Part shown: positions 8,289 through 15,487 of the stretch, piece after piece
How the letters are laid out: each line of letters begins with the position of its first letter
Numbering within the stretch: position 1 is the stretch's first letter
From: Lentzea aerocolonigenes
GTDB lineage: Bacteria; Actinomycetota; Actinomycetes; Mycobacteriales; Pseudonocardiaceae
Assembly (NCBI RefSeq): GCF_000955955.1
Contig: NZ_JYJG01000097.1
Coordinates: 1 to 18,384 of the forward strand
Direction: 5' to 3'
DNA length: 18,384 bases
Translations under genes and position numbers: made by a program
Notes under the pieces: model-generated
What the model was told of the DNA's origin: nothing
What the model saw: only the letters and a program-made list of their open reading frames with translations
Databases searched by the model: none

Positions 8289-8776
8289 TAGTTGGCCGGA
8301 CCGATGCGCTCTTCCAGCAGCGTGCGGAATGACGTGCGGTCCTCATCGGACGCGAAGGCGCGGTGCGGCACGGACAGCGAGCCCGCGTCGAGCGTGTCCA
8401 GCACGAAACCCCGCCGCGTCTCGGTCCAGCCCGGCAGCTCCTCCCAGACGATCTCCTCGCGCACCGCGTTGCCCACGGCCATCCGGAACGACTGGTCGTC
8501 GGCGCTGCCCATGACGGTCCGGCTGATCATCTCGTCGGACGAGAACCGCCACCACACCGCGACCGGTTCCATGAACCCGATGACCAGCGCGCACGCCAGG
8601 CCGAACACCGCGACGGGGAACATGCCGTCGTCGAAACCGAACAGCAGCACGAGCGAGAACACGCCCAGTGCCACGGCGAACCACGGCGCCCACTTGAACA
8701 TCGGCACCATCGCCCGCAGGCTGGCCCGCCAGTCCGCCGGCGACGGCGCCCACTTGAAATCCACACTGTTGCTCAT
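8288..8776 (-). CDS. YcxB-like small membrane protein
   Basis: This 162-residue protein has two adjacent membrane helices (WAPWFAVALGVFSLVLLFGF and FPVAVFGLACALVIGFMEPVAVWW, within residues 30-78) and a cytosolic C-terminal domain. That domain has the YcxB-like pattern: a beta-rich stretch (EEIVWEELPGWTETRRGFVLDTL) followed by the SVPHRAFASDEDRTSF segment, which corresponds to the family's typical 'iPkraF' turn and final helix. The role of the family is unknown. The ATG at 8776 has a G-rich GCGGGGCG just upstream. The start is only 29 nt from the divergent exported enzyme gene, so the two promoters must overlap coding DNA or each other. Confidence 0.75.
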   Translation of the reverse strand: MSNSVDFKWAPSPADWRASLRAMVPMFKWAPWFAVALGVFSLVLLFGFDDGMFPVAVFGLACALVIGFMEPVAVWWRFSSDEMISRTVMGSADDQSFRMAVGNAVREEIVWEELPGWTETRRGFVLDTLDAGSLSVPHRAFASDEDRTSFRTLLEERIGPAN

Positions 8777-8805
8777 CGCCCCGCATTCTGCTGCACGATG
8801 TGGTC

Positions 8806-10935
8806 ATGGATCTGGGGGATCAGGAAAACAGGACATTCGCGCGCAGAACGGTGCTGAAGGGCGCGCTCGCCGGGGCGGCTCTCGTCGCGGCGAACCAGGG
8901 GACCGCGCAGGCCGCCGCGGAAGATCCGGAACAGCGGCTGCTGCAGCTCGTGCCCGGTGGCAACGGCGTGATCTACGCGCTGTACGCCGACGGCCGGCTG
9001 AAGTGGTTCAAGCACAACGGGCGCAACGACGGCAGCTCCAGCTGGGCGGACGGCAACGGCCGGGAGATCGGGTCCGGCTGGCAGATTCACCCGACCGTGC
9101 TCGCCTCGCAGGACGGCCAGCTGTTCGGGTTCTGCGGTGACGGCACGATCTGGTGGCACAAGTGGGTTCTCACGAACGCTGCAACGGGTGCCGGTTATTG
9201 GCACGAGAACACGAACGAGATCATCCACACGGGTTTCCGCGATTACTCATACGTGTTCGGCGGCTGGGACGGCGTGATCTACGCGGTCGACGCCCAGGGC
9301 GACATGTTCTGGTTCCGCTATGTTGTCGGTGACGGCACGAACGGCACCGGCGCGTGGGCCAACAACGGTGTCGGCCAGAAGATCGCGAGTGGCCGGCGCG
9401 ACTACGACGGCTACTTCGCGGATCAGCACGGCGTCATCTACGGGATGCGGCACGGTGCGGTGCTGCACTGGTTCCGCTACCTCGCGGGTGACGGCACGAA
9501 CGGGCCCGGCGCGTGGGCTCACGACGGCAACCCGATCCACATCGGCAGCGGCTTCGACCTGGGCGGCTGCGTCGAGCGGTTCGCGGAGACCGGAGTCGTC
9601 TACTGCGTGTGGATCAACCGCGACCACACGCAGCCGGATCACCAGCTGGCCTGGTACAAGCTGCAGAACTACACCACGATCGACCGTGACGGCGTGGTGT
9701 GGACCGAGGGCAACGGCAAGGTCGTCGGCACCGGCTTCACGGTGACGCGTGCCGCGAACCTCCAGGGCTGCACGGCGTGGTCGGTCGCGGCGGGTGAGCA
9801 GCTGCCGGTCAGGGTGTCGACGACGTTCGACAGCTACCGGGCGAGCGTGCTGCGGCTGACCGGGCCGATCGAGCAGGGTGGTGCGCACGAGGTGTGGGCG
9901 CCACACACGTTCCCCGGTCGCCGGCAGCTGCTGCGATCCGGTTACCGCGAGAACGGTGTGGGGTGGCAGACGGACTTCACCGTGCCCGTGGGCGCCGACT
10001 GGGAGTCCGGCTTCCACGTCGTCCGCCTCGAAGGTTCTCATGGCCTGCGGCAGTACATCCCGTTCGTGGTGAAGCCCCGGCAGCCTGCGCGGAAGGTCGC
10101 GTTGTTGCTGCCGTACCTGACGCACAACGCCTACAACCACTGGGGAGGGCACTTCCAGTACAGCTGGGACGAACGCGCCGCCCGCCGCCGCATCACCACG
10201 CAGCGGCCGTTCGCGAACGCCTACGTCGAGGCGCCGGGCTTCATCGACGTCCGGTTCCACGGTGACCTGTTGCTGATGAAGTGGTTCGCGGACAACGACG
10301 TCGTGTACGACTGCTACCAGGATCTCGACCTGCACAACCCGTCGTGGCTCGCGCAGTACAAGGTGCTCGTGCTGGCGACGCACCCCGAGTACTGGACACC
10401 GGAGATGCGCGCGGCGTTGGAGAACTACCTGGCCGGCGGCGGTCGCGTCGTCTACACGGGCGGCAACGGCATGTACGAGCGAGTGGACTACAACTCGGCC
10501 GGTTATGTGCTGCACCGCAACGTGGACGGCAACCGGTGGCTGTGGCGCGACCAGGGGCGTCCCGAGTCGCAGGTGCTCGGCGTGGCGTACGACAGCTACT
10601 CCTACATGGACATGCATCCGTACGTCGTGGACGCCGACCACCCGTTCCTGGAGGGGACCGGGCTCAAGATCGGCGACAGGTTCGGTCGCGAGGGCTACAA
10701 CTTCGCGGCGAGCGGTTGGGAGATCGACACGCGTACGGCCGCCGGCCCCGAGGCGCCGGGCGTCGTCCGCTTCGCTCACGGCGAACAGGACCACGGCGCG
10801 GAAATGTGCGTGACGCCCAAGCCGAACGGAGGGTGGGTGTTCGCCGCGGGTTCCTTGTGCTTCAACGGTGCTCTCGCTCATGACGCCGCTCAGTCGCGCA
10901 TCTTGCTGAACGCCGTGAACGCGGGTCTGGCCTAG
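8806..10935 (+). CDS. Tat-exported tachylectin-like propeller fused to DMFase large-subunit-like domain
   Basis: This 709-residue exported protein (from ATG 8806; a GTG two codons earlier is possible) has three parts. Residues 1-36 form a Tat signal (ARRTVLKGALAG, cleavage near TAQA). Residues about 55-320 are five repeats of 50-56 residues beginning VIYAL (55), QLFGF (105), VIYAV (157), VIYGM (210) and VVYCV (264). Most contain a DG-x-WF/WY strand and a G-GAW or S-W then GSG/GTG turn, the pattern of the five-bladed tachylectin-2 beta-propeller, a sugar-binding fold. Residues about 325-709 match the large subunit of N,N-dimethylformamidase: AAGEQLPVRVST, LTHNAYNHWGG, ITTQRPF, THPEYW and AGGGRVVYTGGNGMY. 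Candidate iron ligands are Y443 and E528. The probable job is hydrolysis of an amide outside the cell while bound to a glycan; the substrate is unknown. No small-subunit gene is adjacent. Confidence 0.88.
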   Translation: MDLGDQENRTFARRTVLKGALAGAALVAANQGTAQAAAEDPEQRLLQLVPGGNGVIYALYADGRLKWFKHNGRNDGSSSWADGNGREIGSGWQIHPTVLASQDGQLFGFCGDGTIWWHKWVLTNAATGAGYWHENTNEIIHTGFRDYSYVFGGWDGVIYAVDAQGDMFWFRYVVGDGTNGTGAWANNGVGQKIASGRRDYDGYFADQHGVIYGMRHGAVLHWFRYLAGDGTNGPGAWAHDGNPIHIGSGFDLGGCVERFAETGVVYCVWINRDHTQPDHQLAWYKLQNYTTIDRDGVVWTEGNGKVVGTGFTVTRAANLQGCTAWSVAAGEQLPVRVSTTFDSYRASVLRLTGPIEQGGAHEVWAPHTFPGRRQLLRSGYRENGVGWQTDFTVPVGADWESGFHVVRLEGSHGLRQYIPFVVKPRQPARKVALLLPYLTHNAYNHWGGHFQYSWDERAARRRITTQRPFANAYVEAPGFIDVRFHGDLLLMKWFADNDVVYDCYQDLDLHNPSWLAQYKVLVLATHPEYWTPEMRAALENYLAGGGRVVYTGGNGMYERVDYNSAGYVLHRNVDGNRWLWRDQGRPESQVLGVAYDSYSYMDMHPYVVDADHPFLEGTGLKIGDRFGREGYNFAASGWEIDTRTAAGPEAPGVVRFAHGEQDHGAEMCVTPKPNGGWVFAAGSLCFNGALAHDAAQSRILLNAVNAGLA

Positions 10936-10954
10936 CTGCTGGAGTCGCTCCACG

Positions 10955-10983
10955 TCGACGGGTCAGGTTCGGGTGCGTAGCGT
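10955..10983 (+). promoter_or_regulatory. Putative leaderless promoter of the AAA+ gene
   Basis: TCGACG (10955-10960) as -35, a 17-nt spacer, and TAGCGT (10978-10983) as -10 lie exactly 7 nt before the GTG at 10991. Transcription would begin at or beside the start codon. This supports 10991 as the true start over the in-frame GTG at 10973, which lies inside this promoter but does have GGTCAGG upstream. A small hairpin TGGAG-TCG-CTCCA (10940-10952) sits just before it, after the stop of the preceding gene. Confidence 0.5.
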
Positions 10984-10990
10984 CGTCTGC

Positions 10991-12376
10991 GTGACCCAGA
11001 ACCTGGCCCGCACGGCGGGCGAACTGCGCGCCGCCGGGCACCTGCCGCGCGGCGTCAAGACCGAGATCAGGGAGAACCTCCTCGCGGCACTGCGCGAGGG
11101 GCGGAACCCGTGGCCCGGCATCGTCGGGTTCGACCGCACGGTGCTGCCGCAGCTCGAACGCGCTCTGCTGGCCGGCCACGACGTCGTCCTGCTCGGCGAG
11201 CGCGGACAGGGCAAGACGCGGCTTTTGCGTACTTTGGTGTCCTTGCTCGACGAGTGGACGCCTGTCATCGAGGGTTCTGAGCTGGGCGAACACCCGCTCG
11301 ACCCGATCACGCCCGAGTCTCGCCGCCGTGCCTTGGAGCTCGGCGACGACCTGCCGGTGGTGTGGCGGCATCGCGACGAGCGTTATGCCGAGAAGCTCGC
11401 GACGCCGGACACGTCCGTCGGTGACCTGGTCGGCGACGTCGACCCGGTGAAGGTGGCCGAGGGGCGTTCACTGGGCGACCCGGAGACGATCCACTTCGGC
11501 CTGCTCCCGCGTGCGCACCGCGGCATCATCGCCATCAACGAGCTACCTGACCTGGCCGAACGCATCCAGGTCGCGCTGCTGAACGTGATGGAGGAGCGCG
11601 ACATCCAGGTCCGCGGCTACACGCTGCGCCTGCCGCTGGACGTGCTCTTGGTGGCCACCGCGAACCCCGAGGACTACACGAACCGCGGCCGAATCATCAC
11701 GCCGCTGAAGGACCGTTTCGGCGCCGAGGTCCGCACGCACTACCCGTTGGAGGTCGACGCCGAGGTCGATCTGGTGCGCCAGGAAGCCTCGCTGGTCGCC
11801 GAGGTCGGTGACCACCTCCTGGAGATCATCGCCCGCTTCGTCCGCCACCTGCGCGAGTCGTCGTCGATCGACCAGCGCTCCGGCGTTTCCGCGCGTTTCG
11901 CCGTCGCGGCGGCGGAAACCGTTGCGGCGTCGGCACTTCGTCGTTCCGCGCTGATCGGCGAGACCCCGGCCATCGCGCGTCCGATCGACCTGGAGTCGGT
12001 GCCGGACGTGCTGCGCGGCAAGCTGGAGTTCGAGGCGGGGGAGGAGGGGCGCGAGGACGAGGTGCTCGTGCACCTGCTGCGCCGCTCGATCGCCGACACC
12101 GCGCGTGCTCGCCTGGCCGGCCTGAATCTCCGCGCTCTGGCCGAGGTCGTCTCCGACGGACACCCGGTGGCGACGGGGGATCGCGTGCACGCCGGTGATC
12201 TCCTGGCTGCGTTGCCGGAGTTGCCGATCCTGCACGAGGTCGCCGCGCGGATGGGCGCCGGTCCGAAGGATCCGGTCGGCCGCATCGCTTCCGCTGTCGA
12301 ACTGGCTCTGGAATCGCTGTACCTGACCCGGCACCTGGCGAAGAACTCCGACGACGACCGATCGGTGTACGGATGA
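10991..12376 (+). CDS. MoxR/ChlI-type AAA+ ATPase
   Basis: This 461-residue protein (467 from the GTG at 10973) resembles the magnesium-chelatase-subunit-I-like ATPases of actinobacteria, such as M. tuberculosis Rv0958. It has Walker A GERGQGKT (about 69-76), a Walker B-like GIIAINE (178-184) and the sensor stretch VATANPEDYTNRGR (about 221-234), followed by a helical lid domain. A central insertion (roughly DTSVGDLVGDVDPVKVAEG) is the ChlI-type loop. Such ATPases remodel or insert cofactors into client proteins together with a VWA partner, which here overlaps by 4 nt (ATGA). No ChlH-like subunit is present, so it is not a real magnesium chelatase. The client is unknown. Confidence 0.88.
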   Translation: MTQNLARTAGELRAAGHLPRGVKTEIRENLLAALREGRNPWPGIVGFDRTVLPQLERALLAGHDVVLLGERGQGKTRLLRTLVSLLDEWTPVIEGSELGEHPLDPITPESRRRALELGDDLPVVWRHRDERYAEKLATPDTSVGDLVGDVDPVKVAEGRSLGDPETIHFGLLPRAHRGIIAINELPDLAERIQVALLNVMEERDIQVRGYTLRLPLDVLLVATANPEDYTNRGRIITPLKDRFGAEVRTHYPLEVDAEVDLVRQEASLVAEVGDHLLEIIARFVRHLRESSSIDQRSGVSARFAVAAAETVAASALRRSALIGETPAIARPIDLESVPDVLRGKLEFEAGEEGREDEVLVHLLRRSIADTARARLAGLNLRALAEVVSDGHPVATGDRVHAGDLLAALPELPILHEVAARMGAGPKDPVGRIASAVELALESLYLTRHLAKNSDDDRSVYG

Positions 12377-14298
12377 GGTACCGGTACGGACGCTGGAGCG
12401 GGGGCGCCGATCCGCTGGCGCCACCCGTGGACCTGCGTGCGGCCGTCGACGAGCTCGGCCGCGAGATCATGGAGGGCGCGTCACCTTCGTCGGCTCTGCG
12501 CGAGCTGTTGCGGCGCGGCGTCGACGGGACGCGCGGGCTGGACGACATGACGTCGCGGCTGTGGCAGCGGCGCTCCTCGATCCAGCGCCGGCACCGGTTG
12601 GACGGCACGTTGTCCGAGGTCCGCCGGTTGCTGGACTCCGCTCTGGAGGCGGAGAGGCGGGCGCTGTTCCCGGATCCGTCCGATGACGCGCGGTTCCGCG
12701 AGGCTCAGCTCGACGCGCTGCCTCCCGGTACGGCTGCTGCCGTTCAAGAGCTGTCTTCGTACGACTGGCGCTCGTCTGAAGCTCGCGAGGCCTTCTCGCA
12801 GATCCGTGAGCTGCTCGGTCGTGAACTGCTGGACCAGCGCTTCCAGGGCATGAAGGAAGCACTGTCCAATGTGGACTCGGATGACGTGAAGCGCATCCAG
12901 CGCATGCTCGCCGATCTGAACTCCTTGCTGGAGGCGCACGCGGCCGGCTCGCCCGACACGCCGCGGTTGTTCGACGACTTCATGCGCAAGCACGGCGACT
13001 TCTTCCCGGAGAACCCGCGCAACGTCGACGAGCTCATCGACGCCCTGGCCGCTCGTTCCGCCGCGGCGCAACGCATGATGAACTCGATGACCGACGCGCA
13101 ACGGGCTGAGCTCTCCGCTCTGTCCCAACAGGCTTTCGGCGGGATCGGATCGCAGCTGTCCACTCTGGACTCCTTGCTGCAGCGGCTGCGCCCTGGCGAG
13201 GACTGGACCTCCTCCGCTCGCTTCCGCGGCCAGGACCCGCTGGGCCTGGGCGAGGGCGCGCAGGCGATGGCCGACCTGGCCGAGCTCGATGCCTTGGCCG
13301 AGCAACTCGGACAGTCGTATCCGGGTGCGCGCCTGGAGGACATCGATCTGGAAGCGCTGGAACGTCAGCTGGGCTCGTCGGCTGCTGTCGACGCGCGCCG
13401 GTTGGCCGAGCTCGAGAAAGCTCTGCGGCAGCAGAACATCCTGGAGCGCGCCCCGGACGGCTCGCTGCGCCTGACCCCGAAAGCGTTGCGCCGCTTGGGC
13501 GAGACCGCTCTGCGCGGCGTAGTCGACCAGCTGCGTTCCTCCCAGGGCTCCCGCGACACCGTCTCGGCCGGCGCGGCGGGCGAGCTGATGGGCTCCTCGC
13601 GACCGTGGCAGTTCGGCGACACCGAGCCGTGGGACGTGCCGCGAACCCTGCGGAATGCGGTTCTGCGTTCGGGCTCGATGTCCCTGGACGTAGTCGACCT
13701 GGAGGTCTCAGACACCGAACACCGCACGCGCGCGGCCGTCGCACTGTGCGTTGACACCTCCTGGTCGATGGTGCAAGACGGCCGTTGGGTGCCGATGAAA
13801 CGCACGGCTCTTGCTCTGCATCACCTCGTGCGCACCCGCTTCCGCACGGACGCTCTGCAGCTCGTGACGTTCGGCCGCTACGCCGAAGCCGTGGACATCG
13901 GTCAGCTGACGTCTCTGGAAGGTGTGTGGGAGCAAGGCACCAACCTGCACCACGCGTTGCTGTTGGCCGGGCGCCATGTCCGCCGCCACCCGGACGCGCA
14001 ACCGGTCGTGCTCGTGGTGACCGACGGCGAACCCACCGCGCACCTCGAACCCGAGGGCGACGCGGAGTTCAACTACCCGCCGCTGCCTCGCACTCTGACG
14101 AAGACCCTGAACGAGGTCGACGCCCTGGCCCGGCTCGGCGCCACCATCTCGGTGTTCAAGCTGGGCGACGACCCCCGCCTCGCCGAGTTCGTCGACATCG
14201 TGGCCCGGCGAGGCGGCGGGCGCGTGGTGTCGCCGGACGAGGAGGGGCTGGGCGCCGCGGTGGTCAGCGACTACCTGAGGTCCCGACGCCGCCGCTAA
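12373..14298 (+). CDS. VWA-domain protein, partner of the AAA+ ATPase
   Basis: This 641-residue protein is the likely adaptor of the preceding ATPase, as in Rv0959 next to Rv0958. Residues 1 to about 420 are highly helical and charged (repeated short Leu/Arg/Glu/Asp helices such as DDVKRIQRMLADLNSLLEAH), probably an extended helical scaffold. The C-terminal VWA domain has a complete metal-binding MIDAS: DTSWS at D461-S465, Thr523 (EQGTNLHH) and D551 (VVTDGEP), so divalent metal binding is expected. It ends in a basic tail (RSRRRR). There is no signal peptide, so it is cytosolic. The ATG start overlaps the ATPase stop (ATGA), implying translational coupling and complex formation. Confidence 0.88.
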   Translation: MRYRYGRWSGGADPLAPPVDLRAAVDELGREIMEGASPSSALRELLRRGVDGTRGLDDMTSRLWQRRSSIQRRHRLDGTLSEVRRLLDSALEAERRALFPDPSDDARFREAQLDALPPGTAAAVQELSSYDWRSSEAREAFSQIRELLGRELLDQRFQGMKEALSNVDSDDVKRIQRMLADLNSLLEAHAAGSPDTPRLFDDFMRKHGDFFPENPRNVDELIDALAARSAAAQRMMNSMTDAQRAELSALSQQAFGGIGSQLSTLDSLLQRLRPGEDWTSSARFRGQDPLGLGEGAQAMADLAELDALAEQLGQSYPGARLEDIDLEALERQLGSSAAVDARRLAELEKALRQQNILERAPDGSLRLTPKALRRLGETALRGVVDQLRSSQGSRDTVSAGAAGELMGSSRPWQFGDTEPWDVPRTLRNAVLRSGSMSLDVVDLEVSDTEHRTRAAVALCVDTSWSMVQDGRWVPMKRTALALHHLVRTRFRTDALQLVTFGRYAEAVDIGQLTSLEGVWEQGTNLHHALLLAGRHVRRHPDAQPVVLVVTDGEPTAHLEPEGDAEFNYPPLPRTLTKTLNEVDALARLGATISVFKLGDDPRLAEFVDIVARRGGGRVVSPDEEGLGAAVVSDYLRSRRRR

Positions 14299-14436
14299 CG
14301 CCCCAGGCCTCACTCGGACGGGTGAAGTCTGTCCGGATCCGCGCCTGACGCCGTCTGATAGATGTCACAAAATCATGGTCATCTTTCTCCCGCAGAAATG
14401 CGGAACGCGGGGGGGCGGCCGGAACGGAGGCTGGCG

Positions 14437-14832
14437 ATGGCTCTTCTCAGTCGGTTCGTCGCCGCCGCCGTGCTGAGCGGCGTGCCGTCGACCGCCCACG
14501 CGCTGGCGACCGGCGACGACCCGTTGCGCGCCACCAGGGCCGCCGGGTCGTTGGTGGGCGGCGGCACCGGCGCGGGTGTGATGGTGCACCTGGCCGTGTC
14601 GGCCTGGTGGATGTTCGTGCTGCGACGGCTCCGGGTGCGGGGCGTGGTGGGTGGCGCGGTGGCGGGGTTGCTGATCGGGGCGCTCGACCTGGAGATCATC
14701 GGGCGTCGCAACGTGCAGCTCCGGGCGTTGCCGAGGGTGCCGCAATGGCTCGACCACGTGGCGTTCGGCGTGCTCGTGGCTGCCCGCCCGCGTCATACCG
14801 CGAACGGGGCCGTGGACAGTGCGGGCAGGTGA
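14437..14832 (+). CDS. Small hydrophobic membrane protein
   Basis: This 131-residue protein has three or four hydrophobic segments (LLSRFVAAAVLSGVPSTAHAL, GAGVMVHLAVSAWWMFVL, GVVGGAVAGLLIGALDLEII, and the weaker VPQWLDHVAFGVLVAA). The phrases SGVPSTAHALATGDDPLRATRAAG and LPRVPQWLDHVAFG recall a family of uncharacterised actinobacterial membrane proteins; its role is unknown. The frame is open from 14362, but ATG 14437 is chosen because GGAGG (14426-14430) lies 6 nt upstream and the membrane segment starts directly after it. The last 11 residues (ANGAVDSAGR region) are encoded by the first unit of a 42-bp tandem repeat, so the C-terminus is probably not conserved. The 138 bp upstream contain an AT-richer stretch (14356-14393) that may hold the promoter. 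Confidence 0.7.
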   Translation: MALLSRFVAAAVLSGVPSTAHALATGDDPLRATRAAGSLVGGGTGAGVMVHLAVSAWWMFVLRRLRVRGVVGGAVAGLLIGALDLEIIGRRNVQLRALPRVPQWLDHVAFGVLVAARPRHTANGAVDSAGR

Positions 14833-14882
14833 AGTCAGGTCGCGAACGGGGCCGCGGGCAGTGCGGGCGGGCGGAGTCAGGC
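14799..14882. repeat. 42-bp direct tandem repeat spanning the ends of two convergent genes
   Basis: Unit 1 (14799-14840) and unit 2 (14841-14882) differ at 6 of 42 positions, and both begin CGCGAACGGGGCC. A third copy starts in phase at 14883 (CGCGAAG) but quickly degenerates inside the DUF4240 coding sequence. Unit 1 encodes the C-terminus and stop of the membrane protein. Unit 2 contains the stop of the DUF4240 gene. A period of 42 bp keeps reading frame (14 codons). Confidence 0.85.
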
Positions 14883-15476
14883 CGCGAAGAGGGCGGACAG
14901 GCGGGGGAGGCGGGCGGAGAGCTCGGCGCTGTCGTCGAAGTCGAAGTCCCAGTCCGGGTCGAGCTCGGGGTAGCGGATGGTGAAGGCGTCCTCCGGGAGC
15001 TTCATGTCGGTGGCGGCGAGATGGGCGTCCCAGGCGATGTTCAGGGTGAGCTCGCACTCGAACTCCTGGCCGGACTCGGCGGCGCGCACCACGGCCGGTA
15101 AAGCCGCCAGCGAGTCGGGGTCGGCCAGGGCGGACTCGAAGACCCCGCGGCCCTGCGCGAGCAGCCAGCCGCGGAAGTAGTCGAAGCCGTCGTCCGAGCA
15201 GCCGCCGTTGATCAGGTAGGCCGCCGCCCAGAGCGGGTTCCGGTAGGAGAGGGCCAGGAGGTCCCACAGGACCTGTTGGGCCGCGACGATCTCCGCCGGC
15301 GGGCGGGTGGCCAGCAAGGCGGAAGCGGCACGAGCTACGGCTGCGCTGTCGGAGGGGTCGGCGACAGTCGAGCGGGCGTCGGCGATCAGGGTCCAGAAGG
15401 TGTTCGGGTCCACGTGGCCGAGGATGGCAGAGGGGTCTGACAATTTTGGGGCCTGACGAACGTCCGGCGAGGACAT
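14877..15476 (-). CDS. DUF4240 domain protein
   Basis: This is a 199-residue soluble protein. The segment NTFWTLIADA near residue 25, the helical middle, and AAYLINGGCSDDGFDYFRGWL (85-105) followed by GRGVFESALADPDSLA are the hallmark of the DUF4240 family, common in streptomycetes and relatives; its function is unknown. The C-terminal part is acidic and aromatic (ELDPDWDFDFDDSAEL), ending LPRLSALFAA. The ATG at 15476 adds about 22 residues before the usual FW start of the family, and an internal GTG (before DPNTFW) is an alternative. It is divergent from the SCO6745-family gene with only 11 nt between start codons, and convergent with the small membrane protein across a tandem repeat. Confidence 0.82.
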   Translation of the reverse strand: MSSPDVRQAPKLSDPSAILGHVDPNTFWTLIADARSTVADPSDSAAVARAASALLATRPPAEIVAAQQVLWDLLALSYRNPLWAAAYLINGGCSDDGFDYFRGWLLAQGRGVFESALADPDSLAALPAVVRAAESGQEFECELTLNIAWDAHLAATDMKLPEDAFTIRYPELDPDWDFDFDDSAELSARLPRLSALFAA

Positions 15477-15481
15477 AGGTT
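15453..15481 (+). promoter_or_regulatory. Putative leaderless promoter of the SCO6745-family gene
   Basis: CTGACG (15453-15458), a 17-nt spacer and TAGGTT (15476-15481) end 6 nt before the ATG at 15488, so transcription should start at the start codon or within a base or two. The -35 lies inside the first codons of the opposing DUF4240 gene. Assigned from spacing and consensus only. Confidence 0.45.
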
Positions 15482-15487
15482 GGAAAC

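Noticed and set aside
9247..10953. 568-codon minus-strand frame over the exported enzyme
   Set aside because: The opposite strand encodes a coherent Tat signal, propeller and catalytic domain; this frame has none.
10991..14298. Magnesium chelatase for (bacterio)chlorophyll, suggested by ChlI/VWA and a ferrochelatase nearby
   Set aside because: No ChlH subunit or other chlorophyll gene is seen, the ferrochelatase is 5 kb away in another transcript, and such pairs are common in non-photosynthetic actinobacteria.
10991..14298. Anti-phage MoxR-VWA defence system
   Set aside because: The pair looks like the conserved chromosomal Rv0958/Rv0959 type, without an effector nuclease or other defence gene, and the surroundings are not a defence island.
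14356..14393. Inverted repeat AGATG...CATCT upstream of the small membrane protein
   Set aside because: Five base pairs with a 15-nt gap in an AT-richer stretch is within chance; no regulator or consensus links to it.
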